Origin: JBOFGK01 sp051649085
Lineage (GTDB): Bacteria; Bacillota_I; Bacilli_A; UBA3375
DNA length: 64,000 nucleotides
Assembly (NCBI GenBank): GCA_051649085.1
Contig: JBOFGK010000010.1
Location: forward strand, 62,001-126,000
Reading direction: 5' to 3'
A program made the translations under genes and the position numbers. Shown piece by piece: positions 41,216 through 49,808 of the stretch (the first letter of the stretch is position 1; the number at the start of each line of letters is the position of its first letter). A model generated the notes under the pieces. The model saw nothing but the letters and a program-made list of their open reading frames with translations. It was not told the origin of the DNA and ran no database searches.

Positions 41216-44200
41216 ATGGCAAAAGTTAGAATTTTCAATTGGGCAAAAGATAAAGGTTTAAAATCAGTTGATGTCGTAAATAAATTAAATGAAAATGGTC
41301 ATAAAGTAAGAAATCATACGTCATCAGTTGAAGCAGAAGTACTAGAAAGTATATATGGTAGTTCTAAACCCGCAAAATCTGAGAAAACAGTCCTAAAAGT
41401 AGAAAAAAAAGCAGAAACACCTGCAAAAGAAAAAGTAGTTAAGACAGTTAAAGAAGAAGTTAAAAAATCAGTAAGTACTGAAACACCGAAAGTGACTACA
41501 GAAAAGGTAGAGTCAAAAACAGAAGATAAATCAACAAATAATTCTGAAAAGACACATTCTACTCAAGGGAATAACTCTCAGGAACAAAATGGATACCAAG
41601 GAAATAGACCACAAGGTCAAGGTGGATATCAAGGAAATAAACCTCAAGGACAAGGTGGATACCAAGGAAATAGACCACAAGGTCAAGGTGGATACCAAGG
41701 AAATAGACCACAAGGACAAGGTGGATATCAAGGAAATAGACCACAAGGTCAAGGTGGATATCAAGGAAATAGACCTCAAGGACAAGGTGGATACCAAGGA
41801 AATAGACCACAAGGTCAAGGTGGATACCAAGGAAATAAACCTCAAGGACAAGGTGGATACCAAGGAAATAGACCTCAAGGACAAGGTGGATACCAAGGAA
41901 ATAGACCTCAAGGACAAGGTGGATATCAAGGAAATAGACCTCAAGGACAAGGTGGATACCAAGGGAACAGACCACAAGGTCAAGGTGGATACCAAGGAAA
42001 CAGACCACAAGGTCAAGGTGGATACCAAGGAAACAGACCTCAAGGACAAGGTGGATACCAAGGAAACAGACCTCAAGGTCAAGGTGGATACCAAGGAAAT
42101 AGACCGCAAGGACAAGGTGGATACCAAGGAAATAGACCTCAAGGACAAGGTGGATACCAAGGAAATAGACCTCAAGGACAAGGTGGATACCAAGGGAACA
42201 GACCTCAAGGACAAGGTGGATATCAAGGAAACCGTCCAGCAGGACAAGGAGGTTACCAAGGTGGAAATCGAAGATTTGGAAATCCTAATCCTAAGCAACA
42301 AGAAAGTGAATTACCACCAACAGAAGCAAAAAAATCAACATCAACAAAAAGAAAACCAGTTGCGAATCGTCAAAAAAATAAACGTTATGACCGTTTTAGC
42401 CAATTTGATTCTCGCGAAAATAATATGAACAATGCAAAAACAAAAACTCAATTGAAAAAAGAAATGAGAAAACAACGCCAAATTGAACTTTCTGCCGAAG
42501 CTAAAAAAGTAGTATGGACTGATGATATGACGGTTGCAATCTTTGCTAACCAAATTGATATTCCTGCAACAGATATAATTGGGAAATTATTTGAATTAGG
42601 AATTATGTCAACAATTAATCAAACGATGGATCGTGAAACGGCGGAGATAATTTGTACTGATTACAATATCGAAATCGTTGAAGATGATTCAAATGAAGCA
42701 CTTGAAATTGAAAATTTACTTCCAGATGTTGATGATGCAACTTTTGAAAAACGTCCACCAATCGTAACAATAATGGGACACGTTGATCACGGTAAAACAA
42801 CATTACTTGATACAATTCGAAACGCTAATGTAACACGTGGTGAAGCTGGAGGAATTACGCAACATATTGGTGCATACCAAATTGAACATGAAGGAACAAA
42901 AATAACTTTCTTAGATACACCGGGACATGCTGCGTTCTCAGAAATGCGTGCTCGTGGAGCGAATGTAACAGATATTACAATTTTAGTTGTTGCAGCTGAT
43001 GATGGTGTAATGCCACAAACGAAAGAAGCAATTTCACATGCTTTAGACGCAAAAACACCAATTATTGTAGCTGTAAATAAAATGGATAAACCTGATGCAC
43101 AACCTGATAGAGTAATGGCTGAATTAGCTGAATATAAAATTCTTTCAGAAGAGTGGGGTGGAGATGTACCATTTGTAAAAATTTCTGCAAAAAACAATCA
43201 AGGAATTGACGAATTATTAGAATATATTAAAGTTTTAACAGATATTCATAGTTATGAAGCACCAATCGATGTTGTCGGATACGGTACTGTTATAGAAGCT
43301 CACTTAGATAAAGGGCGAGGACCTGTTGCAACAATTTTAATGGATGGTGGAATCTTAAATGTTGGAGATCCGATTGTAATAGGTAGTACTTGGGGTTCTG
43401 TGCGTGTAATGCAAGACGAATACGGAGAGCGCCATAAAAAAATTACAGCATCAATGCCTGTGGAAATTACTGGACTTAAAGATGTACCGACTGCAGGTGA
43501 TCGTTTTGTTGTAATGCCAGATGCCAAAACAGCTCAGGAAATCGGTGAAAAACGTGCTCAACTTCAAGCGCAAAAAGATCGTTCAAGAAATCAAGCGATG
43601 TCACTTGACGAACTTAATGCAATGATTGAAGGTGGAGAGATAAAAGAATTACCAATAATTGTAAAAGCAGATGTTCAAGGTTCGGTTGAAGCATTAGCAA
43701 ATTCATTAGAAAAAATTGATGTTAATGGAGTTAAAGCCCGAATTGTTCATAGAGCAGTTGGACCAATTAATGAATCAGATGTACAATTAGCAACAGCATC
43801 AGGTGCCATTTTAATTGGATTTAATGTTAGAGCTGATGCACACACACGTAAGCTAATAGAAAAAGAAAAAATTTCAACAATTTTAAATAGTGTTATTTAC
43901 AATATTATTGAAGAAATTGAAAATTCAATGCTTGGAATGCGTGAGAAAAAAGTTGTTGAAGAGATTATTGGTTATGCAAAAGTCGAAAATGTCTTTAAAA
44001 TTACAAATGTTGGAAAAGTTGCTGGAGCAGTTGTTTCTGAAGGGAAAATCTTACGTTCAGGTAAATTACGATTGATTCGTGATGGAGTAGTTTGTTACGA
44101 TGGTGATATCGGACAACTTAAGCGTTTTAAAGATGATGCAAAAGAAGTAATTGAAGGACAAGATTGTGGAATTAGCTTTAAAGACTATAACGATATTAAA

Positions 44201-44251
44201 CCAGGTGATGAGCTTGAATGTTATACAACGACGATAGAAGTTCAAGAATAA
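41216..44251 (+). CDS. infB: Translation initiation factor IF-2 with long repeat linker
   Basis: 1011 residues, longer than Bacillus IF-2 (about 700). The N-terminal IF2N module (2-50) and a Lys/Glu/Thr-rich stretch lead to 20 tandem copies of GYQGN[RK]P[QA]GQG (residues 126-345), then a second IF2N (about 440-495), the G domain (GHVDHGKT near 520, DTPGH, NKMD), and domains II-IV. IF-2 places initiator tRNA on the ribosome. The linker is repeat-expanded and probably disordered; it varies widely in other species. AAGGAG precedes the ATG. Confidence 0.97.
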   Translation: MAKVRIFNWAKDKGLKSVDVVNKLNENGHKVRNHTSSVEAEVLESIYGSSKPAKSEKTVLKVEKKAETPAKEKVVKTVKEEVKKSVSTETPKVTTEKVESKTEDKSTNNSEKTHSTQGNNSQEQNGYQGNRPQGQGGYQGNKPQGQGGYQGNRPQGQGGYQGNRPQGQGGYQGNRPQGQGGYQGNRPQGQGGYQGNRPQGQGGYQGNKPQGQGGYQGNRPQGQGGYQGNRPQGQGGYQGNRPQGQGGYQGNRPQGQGGYQGNRPQGQGGYQGNRPQGQGGYQGNRPQGQGGYQGNRPQGQGGYQGNRPQGQGGYQGNRPQGQGGYQGNRPQGQGGYQGNRPAGQGGYQGGNRRFGNPNPKQQESELPPTEAKKSTSTKRKPVANRQKNKRYDRFSQFDSRENNMNNAKTKTQLKKEMRKQRQIELSAEAKKVVWTDDMTVAIFANQIDIPATDIIGKLFELGIMSTINQTMDRETAEIICTDYNIEIVEDDSNEALEIENLLPDVDDATFEKRPPIVTIMGHVDHGKTTLLDTIRNANVTRGEAGGITQHIGAYQIEHEGTKITFLDTPGHAAFSEMRARGANVTDITILVVAADDGVMPQTKEAISHALDAKTPIIVAVNKMDKPDAQPDRVMAELAEYKILSEEWGGDVPFVKISAKNNQGIDELLEYIKVLTDIHSYEAPIDVVGYGTVIEAHLDKGRGPVATILMDGGILNVGDPIVIGSTWGSVRVMQDEYGERHKKITASMPVEITGLKDVPTAGDRFVVMPDAKTAQEIGEKRAQLQAQKDRSRNQAMSLDELNAMIEGGEIKELPIIVKADVQGSVEALANSLEKIDVNGVKARIVHRAVGPINESDVQLATASGAILIGFNVRADAHTRKLIEKEKISTILNSVIYNIIEEIENSMLGMREKKVVEEIIGYAKVENVFKITNVGKVAGAVVSEGKILRSGKLRLIRDGVVCYDGDIGQLKRFKDDAKEVIEGQDCGISFKDYNDIKPGDELECYTTTIEVQE
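41591..42250 (+). repeat. Twenty 33-bp tandem repeats inside infB
   Basis: Exactly 20 units of 33 bp (unit starts GGATAYCAAGGAAAYAGACC). Differences are mostly synonymous (ACAAGG/TCAAGG, TAC/TAT), plus AAA for AGA in two units and GCA in the last. Unit number could vary by slippage without loss of frame. Confidence 0.97.
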
Positions 44252-44270
44252 TGCAGTTTTTGGAAAAGTA

Positions 44271-44279
44271 TGCTATAAT
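44271..44279 (+). promoter_or_regulatory. Extended -10 promoter before rpmG
   Basis: TGCTATAAT at 44271-44279, just after infB; no obvious -35 at standard spacing. It may give rpmG-secE-nusG its own transcription. Confidence 0.5.
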
Positions 44280-44294
44280 GATAATGGAGGTCAA

Positions 44295-44441
44295 ATGAAA
44301 AAGAAAGCAATTTTAGTTTGTGAAGAATGTTTGACTAGTAATTATGCAATTAAAAAAAATCCAAATTCAGAAGAAAGAATAATGGTGAAAAAATATTGCA
44401 GGAAATGCAATAAACACACTGTTCATAAAGAAAATAAATAA
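44295..44441 (+). CDS. rpmG: 50S ribosomal protein L33
   Basis: 48 residues with two CxxC zinc pairs (CEEC near 9-12, CRKC at 35-38) and the L33 ending. GGAGG precedes the ATG. rpmG-secE-nusG order is common in Firmicutes; here it follows infB directly. Confidence 0.93.
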   Translation: MKKKAILVCEECLTSNYAIKKNPNSEERIMVKKYCRKCNKHTVHKENK

Positions 44442-44455
44442 AAATAGGAGTCCAC

Positions 44456-44629
44456 ATGAAGAAAAAAAATGGATATTTTGACGCTTTAAAAAAAGTTGAA
44501 TGGCCAACTCAAAAAAGAGTTTTAGAAGATTTTATTGTAACAATTATTGGAATATGTATATTTGTTCTATTCTTTATAATGATCGATATGTTACTAGGTC
44601 AAACAATTGGAGCATTAATAACTAAATAA
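44456..44629 (+). CDS. secE: Preprotein translocase subunit SecE
   Basis: 57 residues, single C-terminal TM helix (about 27-48), and the conserved LKKVEWPTQKRVLED cytoplasmic clamp. AGGAG upstream. Confidence 0.93.
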   Translation: MKKKNGYFDALKKVEWPTQKRVLEDFIVTIIGICIFVLFFIMIDMLLGQTIGALITK

Positions 44630-44637
44630 GGAGCATC

Positions 44638-45156
44638 ATGGAAAAAAAATGGTATGTAGTCAAAACATTTCCGGGATATGAGCAAAAAGCAGCAGAACGA
44701 CTGCAAAGACAAATTCAAGTTGAAAGTATGCAAGACTTAGTGGAAGATGTCTTCTATACTGTTCAAAAAAGATATAAATTCACTCGTGGTAAAGTTGCAT
44801 TGAAAGAGGATATCCTATTTCCAGGTTATATATTTGTGAAAATGAGTTTAACGGACGAATCTTTTTTCTTCGTTCGTGGAATTCAACACATAACAGGTTA
44901 TTCAGGAATTACGAGTATGAAGCAACGACCGAAGCCAATGACTGATGAAGAATTTGAAAAAATGTGTGAAGCATCAAACAAAGTTCTAGTTGAATTTGGT
45001 GAAGGAACAAAAGTTAATATTATAAATCATGAATTATACTTGGGTTTATCAGGTGAAATTCAAGATGTAAATGGTGAAGCTTGCACAGTAACAGTGAAAA
45101 TTCCGGATATTGGTCAAGTTGTACTAGATTTTAAACAGATAGAATTAAAAAAATAA
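44638..45156 (+). CDS. nusG: Transcription antitermination protein NusG
   Basis: 172 residues. NGN domain starts WYVVKTFPGYEQKAAERL and contains FPGYIFVKM and VRGIQHITGYSG; the KOW domain is GLSGEIQDVNGEACTVTV. Binds RNAP and modulates elongation. AAGGAG precedes the ATG. Unlike the usual order, rplK-rplA do not follow. Confidence 0.95.
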   Translation: MEKKWYVVKTFPGYEQKAAERLQRQIQVESMQDLVEDVFYTVQKRYKFTRGKVALKEDILFPGYIFVKMSLTDESFFFVRGIQHITGYSGITSMKQRPKPMTDEEFEKMCEASNKVLVEFGEGTKVNIINHELYLGLSGEIQDVNGEACTVTVKIPDIGQVVLDFKQIELKK

Positions 45157-45180
45157 TTATTTCTTCGGAAATAATTATTT
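45151..45180 (+). terminator. UUCG-capped hairpin after nusG
   Basis: A perfect 13-bp stem AAATAATTATTTC-TTCG-GAAATAATTATTT. The very stable tetraloop compensates the A+T stem; the T-run is weak, so it may be a processing or stability element. Confidence 0.65.
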
Positions 45181-45307
45181 CTAAATTAAAATAGCCTTAA
45201 ATTGTCGGTAAAAAAGAGAAAAAAAAACATGCTTGTTCAATTTGTGATAGGTAAATTAAAAAAAAGTCTAAAAAAATGAAAAAAAAGCATAAATCTCGTA
45301 AATAGAC

Positions 45308-45336
45308 TTGAAAAAAAGTCAAATAAATGCTATAAT
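45308..45336 (+). promoter_or_regulatory. Promoter of yceD-rpmF
   Basis: TTGAAA (45308-45313), 17-bp spacer, TATAAT (45331-45336) with TG one base upstream. Confidence 0.75.
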
Positions 45337-45361
45337 TTTCTAGGTAGGCAAGAGGTAAATA

Positions 45362-45811
45362 ATGATATTAGATCTTAAAGAATTAATTAAGAAACATCAA
45401 ATCGAAATTGAGTCAACACAAAACTATGAATCAAGAGAAGTTAGTGACGCATTAGTAAAATCAATTAATACAATTGATTATTACGTAAAAGCACTTGCAA
45501 TTGAATTTGATGAATATTCGTTAGAAATTGAATTTCAAGTTAACGCAAACTATTTAGATGCAAGGACACTTAAAGAGTTGAATGTTAATTTTAATTTTGA
45601 AGAAAATATTATTTTTACATCTAGTGAAAAAAAGTCAGAAGAGTTCGAAATTGAATTAATTCAAGAAGAAGAACTTGATCTTGACGAATTATTGTTTGAA
45701 CTAGCGGTTGTAAATATGCCGTTTAATTATTCAGAAGCGGATAGTAATTTATTTGTGAAAGAAGAAGAGCTCGAACAAACTAGTATGCCTTTCAAAAATT
45801 TACTTAAATAA
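45362..45811 (+). CDS. yceD: YceD/DUF177 family protein
   Basis: 149 residues, acidic C-terminal half (EELDLDELLFELAVVNMPF matches the conserved DUF177 D-L--L--E-I-L--P pattern). Nearly always upstream of rpmF; linked to 23S rRNA metabolism. GAGG upstream. Confidence 0.85.
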   Translation: MILDLKELIKKHQIEIESTQNYESREVSDALVKSINTIDYYVKALAIEFDEYSLEIEFQVNANYLDARTLKELNVNFNFEENIIFTSSEKKSEEFEIELIQEEELDLDELLFELAVVNMPFNYSEADSNLFVKEEELEQTSMPFKNLLK

Positions 45812-45820
45812 GGAGGAACA

Positions 45821-45997
45821 ATGGCAGTACCAAAAAGAAGAACATCAAAAACTCGTAAAAGAAAAAGAAGAACACACTATAAATTAAGTTTGGCAGGTGT
45901 TACTAAATGTACTAACTGTGATTCAGTTGTAAAATCACACCGCGCGTGTCCAGTTTGTGGAACTTACAAAGGAAAAACAGTTATCGAAACAGTATAA
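45821..45997 (+). CDS. rpmF: 50S ribosomal protein L32
   Basis: 58 residues: MAVPKRRTSKTRKRKRRTHY, then zinc-binding CTNC (30-33) and CPVC (43-46). AAGGAGG precedes the ATG. Confidence 0.96.
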   Translation: MAVPKRRTSKTRKRKRRTHYKLSLAGVTKCTNCDSVVKSHRACPVCGTYKGKTVIETV

Positions 45998-46004
45998 CTT
46001 TAAT

Positions 46005-46029
46005 GGTGCTTGCAAAAGCACCTTTTTTT
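46005..46029 (+). terminator. Terminator after rpmF
   Basis: GGTGCTT-GCAA-AAGCACC with seven T (46005-46029), a GNRA tetraloop. Confidence 0.9.
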
Positions 46030-46104
46030 CATAATATCACAGTATTATTTAAACTTCATTTAAATATTGTTTAACCAAAAAAATCAATTAATGAAACGAG
46101 GAAT

Positions 46105-47037
46105 ATGTACGTACACAAAACAGTATTATTAAACGAATGTATTGAGGGTTTGAATATCAAAGAAGACGGAATTTATATTGATGCAACACTAGGTGGAGCT
46201 GGTCATTCAGCGCTTATTTTAGAGCATCTAGGTGCAAATGGAAAATTAATTTGTTTTGATCAAGATCAATTAGCAATTGAAAATGCCAAAGAACGATTTG
46301 GTAATGATCAGCGTGTGCTTTTGATTAAAGCAAATTTTAAATTTCTAAAAGCTAAATTAACTGAATATGGGATTGAAAAAATTGATGGAATTTTATTTGA
46401 TCTTGGTGTTTCAAGTATGCAAATTGATCAAAGAGAACGAGGCTTTAGCTATATGCAAGATGCTAAGTTAGATATGCGGATGGATGAAACAGGTGAATTG
46501 ACAGCTTATCAAGTAATAAATACGTACGAACAAGCAAAATTAGTAGAAATAATGCAAAAATACGGTGAAGAAAAATTCGCAGTAGTAATTGCTAAGAACA
46601 TCATTGAACAACGTGCAGAAGCACCAATTGAAACGACGATGCAGCTTAATGAAATTATTAGAAAATCATATGGTGCAAAGCATTTATATCGCTTGACAGG
46701 TCATCCGTCAAAAAAAGTATTTCAGGCGCTTAGAATTGCTGTTAACGATGAATTAGATGTGTTTGACGTTGCTGTAAATGATGTCTTTGAGTTTATGAAA
46801 CCGGGTGGAAGGATTTGCGTCATTACTTTTCATTCGTTAGAGGATCGGATTTGTAAATATAATTTCAAAAAATTTTCAGAGGTAAGTAGTGATTTTAAAA
46901 CATTACCGGTTATTCCAGATGAGTATTTACCAAAGGGAAAAATTATAAATCGGAAACCGATTTTACCAACTGATCATGAACTAGAAACTAATACAAGAAG
47001 TCGTAGTGCAAAATTACGAATTTTGGAGAGAATATGA
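46105..47037 (+). CDS. rsmH: 16S rRNA m4C1402 methyltransferase RsmH
   Basis: 310 residues. SAM-binding DATLGGAGHS (about 29-38), LFDLGVSSMQID (about 98-109), and RIAVNDELD, FHSLEDR near 240. It methylates C1402 of 16S rRNA. First gene of the dcw cluster; the usual mraZ upstream is absent. Overlaps the next gene by 4 bases. Confidence 0.96.
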   Translation: MYVHKTVLLNECIEGLNIKEDGIYIDATLGGAGHSALILEHLGANGKLICFDQDQLAIENAKERFGNDQRVLLIKANFKFLKAKLTEYGIEKIDGILFDLGVSSMQIDQRERGFSYMQDAKLDMRMDETGELTAYQVINTYEQAKLVEIMQKYGEEKFAVVIAKNIIEQRAEAPIETTMQLNEIIRKSYGAKHLYRLTGHPSKKVFQALRIAVNDELDVFDVAVNDVFEFMKPGGRICVITFHSLEDRICKYNFKKFSEVSSDFKTLPVIPDEYLPKGKIINRKPILPTDHELETNTRSRSAKLRILERI

Positions 47038-47306
47038 TAGATTTTACAAAAAGATTTAAAATATTTATCTATATTTTTGGAATGTGTTCTTTTATCATTT
47101 ACTTATTTGCATCAACATATACTTATCAAAATAAGTTGGAAAATGTGAACATTCAAGCCAAAATAGATGAACTTGATGAACAAAATGAAAATTTATATAT
47201 AAACATTCAAACGAAGTATTCAAGAGATAACATTCGAAAAAGGTATCCACAGTTAAATTTATATGGAAACATCTATTATTTAGCAAAAGAAGGTAAAGAT
47301 GAATAG
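47034..47306 (+). CDS. ftsL: FtsL-like cell division protein
   Basis: 90 residues: a short cytoplasmic end, one TM helix (about 9-27, IFIYIFGMCSFIIYLF), then a coiled-coil stretch. Position between rsmH and pbpB is that of ftsL; sequence is poorly conserved in this family, so naming relies on topology and synteny. Confidence 0.7.
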   Translation: MIDFTKRFKIFIYIFGMCSFIIYLFASTYTYQNKLENVNIQAKIDELDEQNENLYINIQTKYSRDNIRKRYPQLNLYGNIYYLAKEGKDE

Positions 47307-49800
47307 TTCAAAAAAAAGAGGAAAAAAACATGTAAATGTAGTAAAGAAAAAACCTGAGAAAATTTTAGGCATTTTTGTGAAGAAACCTTCGAAAAAGAAA
47401 ACAAATGTGAAAACGTCTAGCTCAAAAGTGAATGGAGCAACAGTTACGTCAAAGCAAATGAAAACAACAAAACCTAAAATTAAAAATGTAAATAAAACGT
47501 TTGTGAAAAAAAAGAATACTCAAAAAAACAAACGAATTATTAAACCAGTAAAAATCCGTCGTGAATATACAGTTGAAAGCTATAATCGCCTTTTGAAAAA
47601 ACGTAGTGATTTAATGATGAAAGTAGCCTTCTCTCTTTTCAGTGCGTTGTTTATTTTGCCAATTGTAATGATTGTTTACTTACAGGTTACTCATACAAGA
47701 AATGGTGAAAACTTAAAAGTTTATGCTGCAAATAGGACAATTGAAACAGAACTTGCTGCTGATCGTGGAACAATTTATTCAAGTAATGGAATTCCACTAG
47801 CTACCAACATTGGAACATTTAATGTATATGCAGTTTTAGATAAAACATATAAGCAACCTGAGGAATTAGGGGGAAAACCATTATACATAGTAGATGCGAA
47901 AAAAGCAACGGAATTTTTCTTAGAGACAATTGGACTTAAAGGCGATCAAGAGGCTTATGATTTTATTTATAAACAATTAACAATGCCAGATGTGAAACAA
48001 GTCGAGTTAGGAAAGTATGGAAAAGATATTTCATTTGACCAAAAAGTCAAACTTGAAGATTTTGAAAAATCTGGAATCACGGGGTTTTATACAACTAAAG
48101 GGACAAAACGATTTTATCCATATGGAAACTTTGCACCGTACCTTATCGGAGCAACAAGTACTGTCGAACAAGATCCTTTACCAACTGGAATTGTTCGTCC
48201 ACCAATTTTCAAAGGAATTCCAGGATTTGGTCTTGAAGATTCAGCGAATACGTATCTAACGGGTAAAAATGGTTATGAGAAAAAGACAGTTGATAATAAT
48301 AATGTGAAAATTGAAGGAACTGTTTCGATTAAAGAGGAACCAATTCCTGGTAAAAGTATTCGTACTACAATTGATCCAGTTATTCAAACCTATCTACAAG
48401 AAGAAATGGAAAAAGCCTTAAACGAACCAAATGCCGGTTATACTTTTGAACGATTAGCCACAGTTATAATGAATCCAAAAACTGGACAAATTTATGCAGC
48501 ACAATCCTATCCAAATTTTGATCCAAATACACAAAATGCTGAAGATTACACAGATCCATTTATGGGATATTGTTTTGAACCTGGATCTACAATGAAGACT
48601 TTCACGGTGGCTGCAGCGGTTGAAAATGGAGTTTATGATCCAGATAATTGGATTGAAACTACTGGACGAAGACCGGTAGATGGAGGAACGGTAGTTGACT
48701 GGGTAAACAGTACACCAGCACGTACGTTTGGGGGAATTACTTGGGAAGAAGGATATTACTACTCGTCAAATGTTGCAATGTCGTATATTCTTCAAAAAAT
48801 TGGTTATGACAATTGGTTAAAATTCCAGCGAGAAAAGCTACTCTTCGGTAAACCAATTAAAACACCGTTTTACTCAACGACAGCTTGTGGATTTAGTCCA
48901 GAATTACGTGGAAGTTCATTCGATATTATAAGTAGTTCATATGGTCAAGCGGTGACTGTAAATATGATGCAAATGTTACAAGCTTATTCAACAATTGGAA
49001 ATAATGGAATAATGTCAGTTCCATATGTTGTTGATGCAACAATTGACTCAAACACTGGTAAAGTATTAGAAACATTTGAACCACAACAAAAACAAGTGCT
49101 TAAGCCTGAAACAGCAACAGAAATGCTAAAGAAAATGGAAGGTGTTTCTTATTCTGGACTACAATATACAACTGGACAACGTTATATCGAGAATTTTGCT
49201 GAGCCAAAGCCGAACTATCATGTTGGAGTAAAAACAGGAACAGCAGAAAATATTGATAGTACTGGAGCTGTAAAATCGCTGACAAACTCTGTAATGGCTT
49301 TTGCTCCAATTGATGATCCAGAAATTCTTGTATATTCATTTGTAGTTGATGGACGAGGAAACGCTGGACAAGAAGCAGTTGCGATCAAGGCGATGCCCCA
49401 ATATGTCGATCGAGTAATTCAAAAAACGGTTGAATACTTAGACTCATCGAAATTAAAACAAGTTAAGGAAATTAAAGATCAACAAAAAATTAGTGATGTT
49501 TCAAACAAGAAATTGGATGAAGCACAAGCAATTCTTCAAAAAGATGGATTTAAAGTTATTAAAATTGGTGAAGGGAATGTTGTAAGCCAAGCGCCAAGTG
49601 CAAATCAGACAATTGTAAAAGGTCAAAAAGTTATAATTATTGGAGAAAAAGCAAAAATGCCTGATCTTGTAGGTTATTTAAAACCAGATGTTCGAATGAT
49701 TTGTAGTGCAATGAACGTTGCTTGCGAATTTACAGGCAGTGGTGAGAAAGTAACAAAAGTAGAAGTTGATAAGAATAAAGTTTATAAAATTAAATTTTAA
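47299..49800 (+). CDS. pbpB: Division-specific PBP2 transpeptidase with PASTA domains
   Basis: 833 residues. An unusually long basic N-terminus (about 100 residues, over a third Lys) precedes the TM helix (about 112-133). Dimerisation domain, then transpeptidase with S-x-x-K as GSTMK (about 433), SSN (about 495) and KTGT (about 644). Two PASTA modules lie at the C-terminus (from about 735). Class B PBP for septal peptidoglycan cross-linking, PBP2x type. It starts inside ftsL (8-base overlap). Confidence 0.94.
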   Translation: MNSSKKRGKKHVNVVKKKPEKILGIFVKKPSKKKTNVKTSSSKVNGATVTSKQMKTTKPKIKNVNKTFVKKKNTQKNKRIIKPVKIRREYTVESYNRLLKKRSDLMMKVAFSLFSALFILPIVMIVYLQVTHTRNGENLKVYAANRTIETELAADRGTIYSSNGIPLATNIGTFNVYAVLDKTYKQPEELGGKPLYIVDAKKATEFFLETIGLKGDQEAYDFIYKQLTMPDVKQVELGKYGKDISFDQKVKLEDFEKSGITGFYTTKGTKRFYPYGNFAPYLIGATSTVEQDPLPTGIVRPPIFKGIPGFGLEDSANTYLTGKNGYEKKTVDNNNVKIEGTVSIKEEPIPGKSIRTTIDPVIQTYLQEEMEKALNEPNAGYTFERLATVIMNPKTGQIYAAQSYPNFDPNTQNAEDYTDPFMGYCFEPGSTMKTFTVAAAVENGVYDPDNWIETTGRRPVDGGTVVDWVNSTPARTFGGITWEEGYYYSSNVAMSYILQKIGYDNWLKFQREKLLFGKPIKTPFYSTTACGFSPELRGSSFDIISSSYGQAVTVNMMQMLQAYSTIGNNGIMSVPYVVDATIDSNTGKVLETFEPQQKQVLKPETATEMLKKMEGVSYSGLQYTTGQRYIENFAEPKPNYHVGVKTGTAENIDSTGAVKSLTNSVMAFAPIDDPEILVYSFVVDGRGNAGQEAVAIKAMPQYVDRVIQKTVEYLDSSKLKQVKEIKDQQKISDVSNKKLDEAQAILQKDGFKVIKIGEGNVVSQAPSANQTIVKGQKVIIIGEKAKMPDLVGYLKPDVRMICSAMNVACEFTGSGEKVTKVEVDKNKVYKIKF

Positions 49801-49808
49801 GGAAATAA

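Noticed and set aside
41591..42250. CRISPR-like repeat array
   Set aside because: Repeats are directly adjacent with no unique spacers, and are in frame with infB.
41531..42428. Long open frames on both strands overlapping infB
   Set aside because: They arise from the 33-bp repeat (a multiple of 3 without stops in several frames). No SD, and the proteins are pure repeat translations.
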